From Parachlamydiaceae bacterium (GTDB lineage Bacteria; Chlamydiota; Chlamydiia; Chlamydiales; Parachlamydiaceae): a stretch of 9,822 bases of DNA. The notes under the pieces were generated by a model. It had not been told where the DNA came from. It saw nothing but the letters and a program-made list of their open reading frames with translations, and did not search any database. The stretch is from NCBI GenBank assembly GCA_013817115.1, contig JACDDG010000066.1:1-9822 (forward strand), read 5' to 3'. Each line of letters starts with the position of its first letter. Positions within the stretch are counted from its first letter, which is position 1. Shown here one piece after another: positions 1 to 6,698 of the stretch. The translations under genes were made by a program, and so were the position numbers.

Positions 1-24
1 GAGGACGAAGGTTCTTTGCTCTTC

Positions 25-228
25 CTAGAGCTGCGGCAGAGCCTTATCTGTGGCTACAAAAGAAGAATTTACAGGTATGTTTTTTTGCAAAATTTTTAAA
101 AAAAATTGAGTTAAATGTATGATTTGAACTACATTTTGCAGTATTTTAGGTTTGCTAACTTCTCGATCAAGCTTGGGTTGTTTAAAGGCTACGATTGCAG
201 ATATTGGGATGACATGCTCAGACCACAT
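25..228 (-). CDS. Doubtful 67-codon ORF, no recognised family
   Basis: This open frame starts 21 nt downstream of the DUF2156 gene stop, on the same strand, and would encode 67 residues. I recognise no family, motif or membrane segment in it. The only Shine-Dalgarno-like string (AGGA) is just 2 nt from the ATG, which is too close to be convincing. Part of it is a homopolymer-rich stretch (poly-A/T around 88-113). The plus strand also has short open stretches here: one ends at a TAA at 97-99, another at a TGA at 120-122, and another at the TAA at 247-249. The segment could therefore hold the end of a gene entering from the left or a decayed gene. It is listed only so that the left edge is not left blank. 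Confidence 0.15.
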   Translation of the reverse strand: MWSEHVIPISAIVAFKQPKLDREVSKPKILQNVVQIIHLTQFFLKILQKNIPVNSSFVATDKALPQL

Positions 229-249
229 GATCCTACAATCTGGCTACGT

Positions 250-1113
250 TTAATTTTTTGGCTTGCTCAACAAAAATTTCTTTTCTAAACGAATCGGGTG
301 GTAGGACTGCTTCACCTTGATTAGATTATCAAGACTCAGGTCCTCTTCTCGATTGACATACGGAACGACGGGCGAATGCTTCAGCAATTGCTGATTAATA
401 ACTGCATATGCCCCTTTAAAGTTCTTTAATGCCTTTTCAATATGAATGACAAGCATCTCTTTATTAAGGTATTCCGCAAACGAATATGCGATTACCTTTT
501 GATCTACAATTAAGGCGCCACCAAAAATATTCAATTTCGTAAAATCACTTAAGGCTATCAAAACACTTTCATGCTCCATACACAAACTTCGAGGTGGATT
601 TTTGTGTTCGTTAAACCACATTTTTTCAGTCTCTAAAAGTGAAGGTATTAAACCGGCAGTAATATCTTGATACTCAAAACTATATTTTTTTTCGAATTGA
701 TGAATAAAATTTCGTTTCGGCTGAAATTCATCTCCCTCAAGATAGAGGAGATCTGAAAAGGCATAAATATAATCAAAATGCCCAGCTTCCGCTTCAACAT
801 CGAATTGGAACTCCTGTAAATCCATAAGGGCTTCTTCTGGAACAGCTCGCATCCGAAAACATGGCTCTGCTTGCATTAATTTTGCGACAACATGCCTTCG
901 GCTTCCGGGTCCTTGAGGGTAGAGAAATATAGAGCATTGTTTATCTATGAATTTTATACATAAGAAATTGTCTACCAATGCAATTTGATAATTTCTGTGA
1001 ATGTTCCAAATCCAAAGATTTGTAAATGTATAATCAGAAAGACCTAGAGTATTCTTTTCTAAAACTTGATCGATCAGAGACTTATGAACAAGACCAAGGG
1101 GTGTCCATTCCAT
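250..1113 (-). CDS. DUF2156 / LPG_synthase_C-like GNAT-fold protein
   Basis: The 287-residue protein looks like a complete member of the DUF2156 family (phosphatidylglycerol lysyltransferase C-terminal-like). This family has a double GNAT acyltransferase fold; its better-known relatives transfer aminoacyl groups to lipids, but the substrate of stand-alone members is generally unknown. Family hallmarks visible here are SDYTFTNLWIWN near residues 26-37, a DYIYAFSDLLYLEG stretch at about 114-127 followed by KRNFIHQF at 133-140, and the C-terminal NREEDLSLDNL at about 254-264 followed by KVKQSYHP at 266-273. There is no N-terminal membrane domain like that of MprF, so it is probably cytoplasmic. 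The ATG at 1113 has only a weak GGTGA ribosome site about 9 nt away. A much better ribosome site belongs to a tiny in-frame ORF just upstream. No clear terminator follows the stop. The family call is fairly secure; the function is open. Confidence 0.85.
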   Translation of the reverse strand: MEWTPLGLVHKSLIDQVLEKNTLGLSDYTFTNLWIWNIHRNYQIALVDNFLCIKFIDKQCSIFLYPQGPGSRRHVVAKLMQAEPCFRMRAVPEEALMDLQEFQFDVEAEAGHFDYIYAFSDLLYLEGDEFQPKRNFIHQFEKKYSFEYQDITAGLIPSLLETEKMWFNEHKNPPRSLCMEHESVLIALSDFTKLNIFGGALIVDQKVIAYSFAEYLNKEMLVIHIEKALKNFKGAYAVINQQLLKHSPVVPYVNREEDLSLDNLIKVKQSYHPIRLEKKFLLSKPKN

Positions 1114-1116
1114 ATT

Positions 1117-1137
1117 TTAATTCACCGAAAAATTCAT
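1117..1137 (-). promoter_or_regulatory. Six-codon upstream ORF before the DUF2156 gene
   Basis: An ATG at 1137-1135 opens a frame encoding MNFSVN and ends at TAA (1119-1117). It has an AGAGG ribosome-binding site (complement of 1145-1149) exactly 7 nt upstream, far better than that of the main gene. It is in the same frame as the main ATG at 1113, separated from it only by the TAA and one AAT codon. It may act as a leader for translational coupling or re-initiation. Alternatively it marks a formerly longer N-terminus cut by a stop mutation. Confidence 0.4.
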
Positions 1138-1178
1138 ATAGAATCCTCTTTATTAAGTTTAAAGGACAACTCTCGATT

Positions 1179-1216
1179 AAAAAGTTTAATGCCCCCTAAA
1201 TAAGAGGGCATTAAAC
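1179..1216 (-). terminator. Rho-independent terminator of the UPF0391 gene
   Basis: An 11-bp perfect stem (GTTTAATGCCC at 1184-1194 pairing with GGGCATTAAAC at 1206-1216) encloses an 11-nt loop. Read on the minus strand it is followed by TTTTT (1183-1179). It lies 35 nt beyond the stop codon of the small membrane-protein gene and separates that gene from the DUF2156 gene. Confidence 0.85.
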
Positions 1217-1251
1217 ACTTAGCACAATAATAATGAGACTCGGCGAGAAAC

Positions 1252-1422
1252 TTAAAAAATTGAAATAAGTCCTAATCCTCCGAGAAGCGCTATAAAAAAA
1301 AGAATTAAAAATATTATAAATATAATTTTTGACAGCTCTGCTGAAACCATAGCTACTGCAGGCAAGCCTAATGCGCCTGCAATTAAAGCTATAACAAATA
1401 ATACTACCGCTAGTGTTAACAT
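1252..1422 (-). CDS. UPF0391/DUF1328-type small membrane protein (YtjA-like)
   Basis: This 56-residue ORF begins MLTLAVVLFVIALIAGALG and is almost entirely hydrophobic. It has two predicted membrane spans, at about residues 2-24 and 33-55, joined by a short stretch containing AELSK. The layout (LxxFVIALIAGALG, a small residue-rich turn, then KIIFIIFLILFFIALLGGL) matches the UPF0391/DUF1328 family of inner-membrane peptides of about 55 residues. Members are widespread in bacteria and often stress-induced, but their molecular function is unknown. The ATG at 1422 is supported by a GAGGG ribosome site (complement of 1427-1431) 4 nt upstream. The gene has its own terminator at 1179-1216 and appears monocistronic. 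It differs from typical members only in its start and in lacking a basic C-terminus. Confidence 0.8.
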   Translation of the reverse strand: MLTLAVVLFVIALIAGALGLPAVAMVSAELSKIIFIIFLILFFIALLGGLGLISIF

Positions 1423-1756
1423 AATACCCTCACTTTTTTTTTGATTTTGACAACAATTACCTTGGAGGACTCCTACATCCTAAAATAATCACTTTATACC
1501 CAACATCCGTTTTAGCCAAATGAACCATTCCGATTTATCTTATCGCCTATTTTCAAATTATCATTTTAAAAATTTTTTTTCAATTTAAATTATACATTTA
1601 ATTTACACATTTGCATTGACACGCTCAGAAGCTCACAAAAAGACTGGGAATGCTTGTTTTTTTAAATTAAAACACTAGTATGTAAATAATTTTATGTTAG
1701 CGCAATTTAGAAATGATCCTTTTGATCAATTTTTGACATTTTATAAACATATTCAC
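1423..1756. other. AT-rich intergenic stretch without a gene
   Basis: I see no coding sequence on either strand. The stretch is rich in A/T runs (for example 1561-1610). It would hold the 5' leader of the UPF0391 gene and its promoter. A short weak hairpin, TGATC-CTTTT-GATCA, occurs around 1713-1727 but lacks the GC stem of a convincing terminator. Confidence 0.5.
1493..1519 (-). promoter_or_regulatory. Weak promoter candidate for the UPF0391 gene
   Basis: On the minus strand TTGGCT (complement of 1514-1519) and TATAAA (complement of 1493-1498) are separated by 15 bp, about 70 nt upstream of the ATG. The spacing is short and the DNA is AT-rich, so chance matches are likely. A TATAAT (complement of 1589-1594) further upstream is an alternative -10 box but lacks a good -35 partner. 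Confidence 0.25.
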
Positions 1757-1789
1757 AAAAAAAATGGGAGAGGAAAAAACCTCTCCCAT
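1757..1789 (-). terminator. Strong rho-independent terminator, with an overlapping second hairpin
   Basis: On the minus strand a perfect 10-bp stem (ATGGGAGAGG with CCTCTCCCAT, positions 1764-1773 and 1780-1789) has a T6 loop and is followed by a T8 run (1764-1757). A third block, CCTCTC (complement of 1792-1797), can instead pair with the GAGAGG of the same stem. That gives a 6-bp hairpin followed by the T6 tract. The two hairpins are mutually exclusive and both terminator-like. The element ends either the candidate small RNA or a long 3' UTR of the FAD/Rieske gene. Confidence 0.85.
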
Positions 1790-1847
1790 TAGAGAGGCCA
1801 TCCGTCTACCTTTACTTTCAGTCGGAGCAGAAAGCCTTCCCTTGGCT
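1757..1847 (-). ncRNA. Candidate small RNA of about 90 nt
   Basis: A promoter-like pair (TTGACT, 16 bp, TAAAAT) predicts a start at or near 1847, and a strong terminator ends at 1757. The predicted first bases form the stem AGCC / GGCT (1833-1847). Further on, CTTTC and GAAAG (1830-1834 with 1815-1819) can pair, as can UCUGCU with GGUAGA, so alternative folds exist. No minus-strand frame here looks like a protein: the longest runs through the terminator. The CU-rich CCTCTC blocks could pair with purine-rich ribosome-binding sites, which is only an inference. I do not recognise it as 6S, SRP, tmRNA, RNase P RNA or a known riboswitch. The main alternative is the 3' end of a long transcript from the oxidoreductase gene. 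Confidence 0.4.
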
Positions 1848-1853
1848 ATCTTC

Positions 1854-1881
1854 ATTTTAATAACATTTATTTTGAAGTCAA
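1854..1881 (-). promoter_or_regulatory. Promoter-like boxes of the candidate small RNA
   Basis: On the minus strand TTGACT (complement of 1876-1881) and TAAAAT (complement of 1854-1859) are spaced 16 bp apart. They place a start about seven bases beyond the -10 box, exactly where a hairpin begins. The -35 match is five of six bases; the -10 is moderate. Confidence 0.4.
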
Positions 1882-2094
1882 TTTTAACTTATACTGAACT
1901 TACCTTAGTCAATTTGGGCCCGCTTATCAAACACAGCACTAGTACACTAAAGTTTTTATTAACGACTTAGGCTTGATTGAAAGCTGTACAATGTACTAGG
2001 GTGTAATAAAAACTTGTCTTGGACTCAAAACCTTTATTCAAGCTCTTAGTATTTTCTGAGAACTCATAAAATCTACAACAAGGTTCAATTAATT
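1882..2094. other. Non-coding stretch with two interleaved inverted repeats
   Basis: No convincing gene lies here. Two pairs of exact inverted repeats are present: CTAGTACA (1939-1946) with TGTACTAG (1992-1999), and AAGTTTTTATTA (1950-1961) with TAATAAAAACTT (2004-2015). They run A-B-A'-B', so they cannot form one nested hairpin. In RNA they would give a pseudoknot or two competing stems. The region lies downstream of the oxidoreductase stop and may be part of its 3' UTR. Confidence 0.4.
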
Positions 2095-3621
2095 TTAACC
2101 TTTTTCATAACGAGCTAATGGACAATTTGCAGGGCCATTGATAACCTCTCCGGTAGCTTTGAATCTAGAACCATGACACGGGCAATCCCAAGTTTGCTCG
2201 GCTTCATTCCAACGAACAAGACCTTTTAAGTGAGGGCAAACTGCTGATAGTGTATGTATTTGGCCATCGCTATCTTTGTAAGCTGCTATTTTTTGGGCAC
2301 CTTGACGAACAATAGCCCCCGAATTTGGCTTGATTTCATTAATTGAACTCACGTCACCTTCAGTCACCCAATCCCGGTACTGAGCAAACGTTACAGCGTT
2401 TTCTTCTACAAAGTCGCTTAGTGCTGATAGTGACTTTCGGCTAGGGTCATATAGCTTTTCCCAAGGATTAGATTTTCCCGTAATGAGATCTGAAATGAGC
2501 ATTCCAGCAATTGTCCCATGAGTTAAACCATTCCCGGAATCCCCTGTAGCTATAAATATTTTCGAGTGCGACTTGCTTCTTCCAATAAACGCAAGTGAAT
2601 CAATAGGCTCAACAATCTGTCCAGACCAACGATGTGTAATAGGTCCCATCTTTGGAAAACGCGTTTTTGTCCAGCGTTCTAAAATTTCATAACTTTCGTT
2701 AGGATCTGCACAGATACCAACCCTATGGTCCTCACCTCCGACTAAAAGTAAATCTGTATCAGAATCAGATTCTTCGACCACTCTGATATAATGGTATGGA
2801 TCAAGTGTATCGTAATAAAGAGCCTTAGGAACAGAACCTTTCGGTATACTACCTGCAATGATGTAGGTTCGGTATGAAGCTTGTTTTAGATGGGGGAAAA
2901 ACGGGTTGTTAATCGGGGAATTTGTGGCTATTACGACATTTTCCGCCTCCACAATATTACCGCTAACTGTAATAAGCTGACAGCCGTCTTTAGTTTCACG
3001 AATTTCCTTCACATGAGTCTGGTCGAATATTTTTCCTCCCATCTCAACAACACAATGAGATAATTTTTCAAGATACTTGAGAGGTGAAAATTCAGCTTGG
3101 GAGGGAAATTTTACGCAAGGTCCGGTATTATAAGACTCAATAGGTGATTTGTCGACCATCGTAACATCTATACCGCATCGTTTTGCCGCATTAAGCTCTT
3201 TGATTAAATTATCCGACTCCTGTAAAGGTGGATTGAACAAATAGGCTTCTACTCTCTCGAAATCACAATCTATATTTTTTTCTTTGCAAAGGGATTCGAT
3301 GTAATCAATAGCTGCGGAATGGCTTTCTGCCGCAAGTCTCGCATTTTCTTTTCCGTGAACTTGCTCCAAATTATAGTAACGATCATCCAATGCATTGGAA
3401 AGATGAGCTGATGTTCTTGAAGATTCCCCACCAGCAATAGCTCCATCTTCAAGAATGACAGCAGAAATTCCACGGCGACTGAGTTCATAAGCTATTGTAA
3501 GTCCCGTGATGCCTCCACCAACTATCCCAACCTTTACTTTCAAATTGTTTTTTAGAGGTTCAAAAACAGGTAAAGAGCTGCGACTCATCCAATAGGAAGG
3601 AAGTTGTTCGTATTCTGACAT
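2095..3621 (-). CDS. FAD-dependent oxidoreductase with C-terminal Rieske [2Fe-2S] domain
   Basis: The 508-residue protein has two parts. The first (about residues 28-400) is a DAO-type FAD oxidoreductase, with the dinucleotide-binding GGGITG at 35-40, an acidic residue ending the second strand (ILEDG, 56-60) and a late FAD motif near IFIATGDSGNGLTHG (355-369). The second (about 435-505) is a Rieske domain with both ligand pairs intact: C462-P-H464 and C480-P-C-H483. The architecture matches the Bacillus YhfW type. Such proteins probably oxidise an amine or amino-acid-like substrate and pass electrons to the iron-sulfur cluster, but the substrate is unknown. No signal peptide is evident, so it should be cytoplasmic. 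The ATG at 3621 has a GAGG ribosome site 5 nt upstream. It stands alone, divergent from tyrP, with a good promoter candidate at 3667-3695. Confidence 0.92.
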   Translation of the reverse strand: MSEYEQLPSYWMSRSSLPVFEPLKNNLKVKVGIVGGGITGLTIAYELSRRGISAVILEDGAIAGGESSRTSAHLSNALDDRYYNLEQVHGKENARLAAESHSAAIDYIESLCKEKNIDCDFERVEAYLFNPPLQESDNLIKELNAAKRCGIDVTMVDKSPIESYNTGPCVKFPSQAEFSPLKYLEKLSHCVVEMGGKIFDQTHVKEIRETKDGCQLITVSGNIVEAENVVIATNSPINNPFFPHLKQASYRTYIIAGSIPKGSVPKALYYDTLDPYHYIRVVEESDSDTDLLLVGGEDHRVGICADPNESYEILERWTKTRFPKMGPITHRWSGQIVEPIDSLAFIGRSKSHSKIFIATGDSGNGLTHGTIAGMLISDLITGKSNPWEKLYDPSRKSLSALSDFVEENAVTFAQYRDWVTEGDVSSINEIKPNSGAIVRQGAQKIAAYKDSDGQIHTLSAVCPHLKGLVRWNEAEQTWDCPCHGSRFKATGEVINGPANCPLARYEKG

Positions 3622-3666
3622 AGTGACCTCATTTTGATAATTCTGAATTTAGTTTTTCTCATTCGA

Positions 3667-3695
3667 TAAATATAGCAACTTCGTGCAAATGTCAA
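3667..3695 (-). promoter_or_regulatory. Promoter candidate of the FAD/Rieske gene
   Basis: A perfect TTGACA (complement of 3690-3695) is followed after 17 bp by TATTTA (complement of 3667-3672). An overlapping TATATT lies at 15 bp spacing. The boxes are about 50-75 nt upstream of the ATG, appropriate for the main vegetative sigma factor. Confidence 0.55.
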
Positions 3696-3749
3696 ATCTA
3701 TTCAAAGCCTTCATAACTTTCTAGGTGCAATTAAGGGTAGTAAAATGAT

Positions 3750-3911
3750 TATACCAAAGAGCGTTCAAATTTTGTATTTTTGGCTTTGAGAAAGCCCCGG
3801 GATTAAGCGATTAAAAATGACTCAATATTCCAATATGAGGTCATTTTTGAACGCTTAATCGCGGGAGCTTTCTCTTTGCCAAAAACCAAAATTTGAACGC
3901 TCTTCGGCATA
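3750..3911 (-). mobile_element. Palindromic MITE-like element, copy 1
   Basis: This 162-bp near-palindrome has TATACC at one end and GGCATA at the other. The matching arms hold AAGAGCGTTCAAATTTTG, a GGCTTTGAGAAAGC-type block and GATTAAGCG. The two arms are not identical (CCCCGGG versus CTCCCGCG), which gives the element a direction. Copy 1 is inverted relative to copies 2 and 3. Its apex (3818-3848) is a hairpin flanked by A5 and T5, terminator-like on both strands, although with a 3-nt internal mismatch. It contains no ORF, so movement would depend on a transposase encoded elsewhere. It lies between the divergent FAD/Rieske gene and tyrP and could insulate them. Confidence 0.8.
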
Positions 3912-3945
3912 GCTACTTAAGAAGACCAACAACCAAAAAACACAC

Positions 3946-3974
3946 TTGGTTTTAAATCCTAAAAGTGTTATCTA
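3946..3974 (+). promoter_or_regulatory. Possible promoter of the tyrP-trpS unit
   Basis: TTGGTT (3946-3951) and TATCTA (3969-3974) are spaced 17 bp apart, about 130 nt upstream of the tyrP start. The remaining leader (3975-4103) has pyrimidine-rich runs. I could identify no T-box, leader peptide or TrpR-type operator in it. Confidence 0.3.
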
Positions 3975-4103
3975 TAGATTATGAACAGTACATTCAAATC
4001 CTCTTCCTTTTTTTCTTTTTCCATCTGGCGAAACAGCCAACACTAATCTCATTCCATAATTTCTTTTTCAATTTCCTACTTTGCTAAAAACTAAGGGACG
4101 CCC

Positions 4104-5324
4104 ATGAACAATGTACAAACAAACACATCCGGAAGCCTTTTTGGAGGTATTTTACTCATTTCAGGCTGCTGCATTGGTGCCGGAATGCTTGGTCTACCCG
4201 TACTTTCTGCCGTCGCGGGGTTTCAGCCCTCAATTGCAATGCTATTAGTCAGCTGGCTGTTTATGCTCTGCACAGGGCTATTGTTATTGGAAGTTAGCCT
4301 GTGGTTTACAGACGATGTAAGCATCATTTCAATGGCAGGACGATCCCTTGGACCTGCAGGAAAAGCGATTGGCTGGATTGGCTATCTTTTTCTCTTTTAT
4401 GCCCTGATGGTGGCTTATATTTCCGGAAGCGGTGAACTCATTGCTGATTTCACTTCTATGCTAACTTCTTATCGGATGCCCCCATGGTTAGGAAGTCTAG
4501 CATTGTCTTCGATTTTTGCTATTTTTCTGTATTTAGGCACAAAAGCGGTAGATTATTTTAACCGCTGGATGATGGCTGGGCTAATTATCTCTTATCTTTC
4601 ATTAGTTGTCATAGGTTTGCCTCATATTGAAGTTAGTCGCCTCTACCATAAGGACTGGTCTTTAGCCTTTTTAATGCTTCCAACCATGATTATTTCTTTT
4701 GGTTACCACAACTTGATTCCCACACTGAAAACATATTTTAACGGAGATATCAAAAGACTTCGAATTGCTGTTATTGTGGGTAGCGCAATCCCTTTCCTTA
4801 TCTATTTAGTGTGGGAGCTTCTTATCCTAGGATTAATCCCATTAGAAGGGGAAGGGGGCTTCCGAGCCGCTTTAGGGCAAGGAGATCTGGCAACGCAACT
4901 TCTAAGTGGCGCTATAGGAAGCTCATGGGTGGCATCATTAGCGCTTTACTTTTCGTTTTTTGCTATTGTTAGTTCATTTCTGGCAGTAGGCCTAAGCTTT
5001 GTAGACTTTTTAGCTGACGGTTTTCAAATCAAAAAAACACCACGCGGAAAAATCATTTTATGCTTAGCAGTTATCGTTCCACCTTTCCTTTTTGCTATTA
5101 TCTATCCCAAAATCTTTCTTATGGCCTTGAATTATGCGGGGGCTTTTGGAGCTGTAGTGCTTTTTGGATTGCTCCCCGCGGCAATGGTCTGGTCTGGACG
5201 ATACTACAAAAATCTTAAGGGTCCACATCAACTTCCTGGAGGAAAGATCACTTTAGGGCTTGTCATTTTTTTTGGGATTGCGGTTATTGCGCTTCAGATC
5301 CTCATCGATTCTTTTAAAAATTAA
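4104..5324 (+). CDS. tyrP: Aromatic amino acid permease (TyrP-like, HAAAP family)
   Basis: The 406-residue protein is an integral membrane permease of the hydroxy/aromatic amino acid family, which takes up tyrosine or tryptophan by proton symport. The family signature IGAGMLGLP is at residues 24-32 inside the first span. About 11 hydrophobic spans follow in the usual spacing, ending in a short hydrophilic tail (IDSFKN). The length matches TyrP (about 400 residues). The ATG at 4104 has AAGGGA a few bases upstream. The stop is 22 bp before the trpS start with no terminator between them, so the two genes are probably co-transcribed. That link suggests tryptophan as substrate, although sequence alone cannot separate it from tyrosine. 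For an intracellular bacterium this would be the route for taking the amino acid from the host. Confidence 0.9.
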   Translation: MNNVQTNTSGSLFGGILLISGCCIGAGMLGLPVLSAVAGFQPSIAMLLVSWLFMLCTGLLLLEVSLWFTDDVSIISMAGRSLGPAGKAIGWIGYLFLFYALMVAYISGSGELIADFTSMLTSYRMPPWLGSLALSSIFAIFLYLGTKAVDYFNRWMMAGLIISYLSLVVIGLPHIEVSRLYHKDWSLAFLMLPTMIISFGYHNLIPTLKTYFNGDIKRLRIAVIVGSAIPFLIYLVWELLILGLIPLEGEGGFRAALGQGDLATQLLSGAIGSSWVASLALYFSFFAIVSSFLAVGLSFVDFLADGFQIKKTPRGKIILCLAVIVPPFLFAIIYPKIFLMALNYAGAFGAVVLFGLLPAAMVWSGRYYKNLKGPHQLPGGKITLGLVIFFGIAVIALQILIDSFKN

Positions 5325-5346
5325 CACAATAAACTTTTAGGACCCT

Positions 5347-6417
5347 ATGGAATCATCTACAAAAAAACGAATATTGACCGGCGATCGACCGACAGGTAAG
5401 CTTCATCTGGGTCATTATGTTGGTTCAATAAAAAATCGCGTAGCCCTTCAAGACAAATACGACTGTTATTTTATTATTGCCGATTTGCATACATTGACAA
5501 CTAAGCCTCAGAAAGAAGACATCCTACACATCAGAGCAAACGTTCATGAGATGATTCTAGACTATTTGGCCTGTGGTATAGACCCTTCTAAATCGACAAT
5601 TTACCTTCAGTCAGCAACAGAAGCTGTCTATCACATGAACCTAATTTTTGAAATGCTCATATCACTGAATCGATTAACAGGACTTCCGAGTCTAAAGGAA
5701 ATGGCTAAAAATGCACACATAGAAAATGAAAGCATGCCTTTTGGTTTAATTGGATATCCCGTTTTGCAAAGTGCTGACATTTTAATGCCACGCGCTAATT
5801 TAGTCCCCGTAGGGAAAGACAACGAAGCTCATGTTGAACTCACACGTGATATAGCACGACGTTTCAACCAATATTACGGGGAACTATTCCCCTTACCGGA
5901 AGCTCTGCTAAGTTCAGTACCTACCCTTATAGGTACTGATGGACAAGGCAAAATGAGCAAATCAGCCAAGAATACGATTCTATTATCAGATGAAGCTGAA
6001 GTTGTCGAAAAGAAAGTACGTGGAATGTATACAGACCCAAACCGTATTCGCGCAGACATTCCAGGCAAGGTAGAGGGAAATCCGGTCTTTATCTATCACG
6101 AAATTTTCAATACTAATCTTGCCGAAATTGAAGATTTTAAGCGACGCTACCGAGAAGGAAACATCGGGGATGTCGAGATCAAATCCAGCTTAGCAAATGC
6201 CATCAATCACTTCCTGGCTCCCATCCGAGAAAGACGTAAACATTTCGCCAACGAAAAAGGACTTGTGGAACAAGTCATTTATGAAGGGACAGAGAAAATG
6301 AACGAAATTGCTAACGAGACAGTTAAAGAGATGAAAAGCCTCATGGGCTTGAGCGGATATTGGAAAAAAATTGTTAAAACTGCTAGAGAGAGAATGAGCA
6401 ATGAAAACTTGAGTTAG
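5347..6417 (+). CDS. trpS: Tryptophanyl-tRNA synthetase
   Basis: This class I synthetase (356 residues) joins tryptophan to its tRNA with ATP in the cytoplasm. The N-terminus reads [16 protein letters not shown], carrying the HIGH motif as HLGH (residues 20-23). The second ATP-binding motif KMSKS is at 202-206. Between them are [12 protein letters not shown] (135-146) and [17 protein letters not shown] (153-169), typical of the TrpRS catalytic core. The overall sequence resembles the chlamydial enzyme closely. The protein is slightly longer than most TrpRS (about 330-345) because of a basic C-terminal tail after about residue 335. The ATG at 5347 has AGGA 4 nt upstream. It follows tyrP in a likely two-gene operon and precedes uvrB, an order I recall from Chlamydia. 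Confidence 0.97.
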   Translation: MESSTKKRILTGDRPTGKLHLGHYVGSIKNRVALQDKYDCYFIIADLHTLTTKPQKEDILHIRANVHEMILDYLACGIDPSKSTIYLQSATEAVYHMNLIFEMLISLNRLTGLPSLKEMAKNAHIENESMPFGLIGYPVLQSADILMPRANLVPVGKDNEAHVELTRDIARRFNQYYGELFPLPEALLSSVPTLIGTDGQGKMSKSAKNTILLSDEAEVVEKKVRGMYTDPNRIRADIPGKVEGNPVFIYHEIFNTNLAEIEDFKRRYREGNIGDVEIKSSLANAINHFLAPIRERRKHFANEKGLVEQVIYEGTEKMNEIANETVKEMKSLMGLSGYWKKIVKTARERMSNENLS

Positions 6418-6698
6418 TCTGGGATATAGGATTATGAAGACAAAAGCGTACAGCAGGGAAAGCATAGGGGAGGCAAATAGACAGACCAAATATTTGGATT
6501 CTGTGCCTGGATAGTTTTACGCATTACAGGTTATCCCATACTTTACTTTGACCTCCTTTTAGATAAAATAAATTTTTATATTTAATAATATTGTTTATCG
6601 ATATAATAAATTACTTAGAGTGGTTACTTCCAGAGAAATGTTTTACGCATCTTTTAGGCCAAGGAACAAGTAATGCTATATAATAAAAGGATTTTATA
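6418..6698. other. trpS-uvrB intergenic region
   Basis: These 281 bp hold no convincing gene and no GC-rich terminator after trpS. An ORF of 26 codons (6434-6514) exists but has a poorly spaced ribosome site and no recognisable product. Visible signals are a perfect 12-bp palindrome CCAAATATTTGG (6486-6497), an 11-bp direct repeat GTTTTACGCAT (6514-6524 and 6640-6650), and a very AT-rich block (6560-6612) that probably holds the uvrB promoter. Confidence 0.5.
6602..6607 (+). promoter_or_regulatory. Candidate -10 box of uvrB
   Basis: A perfect TATAAT lies about 92 nt upstream of the uvrB ATG behind an AT-rich block, but no good -35 box is at the right distance (TATTTA at 17 bp is the closest). 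A second TATAAT at 6679-6684 is closer to the gene and also lacks a -35 partner. Confidence 0.3.

Noticed and set aside
1764..1970. 68-codon plus-strand ORF with a hydrophobic stretch
   Set aside because: Its ATG and first codons are the stem of the minus-strand terminator, it has no ribosome site, and it spans the candidate promoter and repeat region.
1939..1999. CTAGTACA and TGTACTAG resemble half-sites of the E. coli TrpR operator, tempting because of the nearby permease and trpS
   Set aside because: The half-sites are about 45 bp apart, in the wrong arrangement, and lie far from tyrP behind an opposite-strand gene. CTAG-type palindromes arise by chance.
3750..3911. Long repeats considered as a CRISPR array or as part of one
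   Set aside because: There are only three dispersed copies, each a single long palindrome, with no regular short repeats, spacers or cas genes.
6190..6489. 99-codon minus-strand frame across the trpS 3' end
   Set aside because: It lies opposite a conserved synthetase gene and shows only the hydrophobic bias expected of an antisense frame.
6434..6514. 26-codon ORF just after trpS
   Set aside because: The AGGA string is only 2 nt from the ATG, the peptide resembles nothing known, and a frame of this length is expected by chance.
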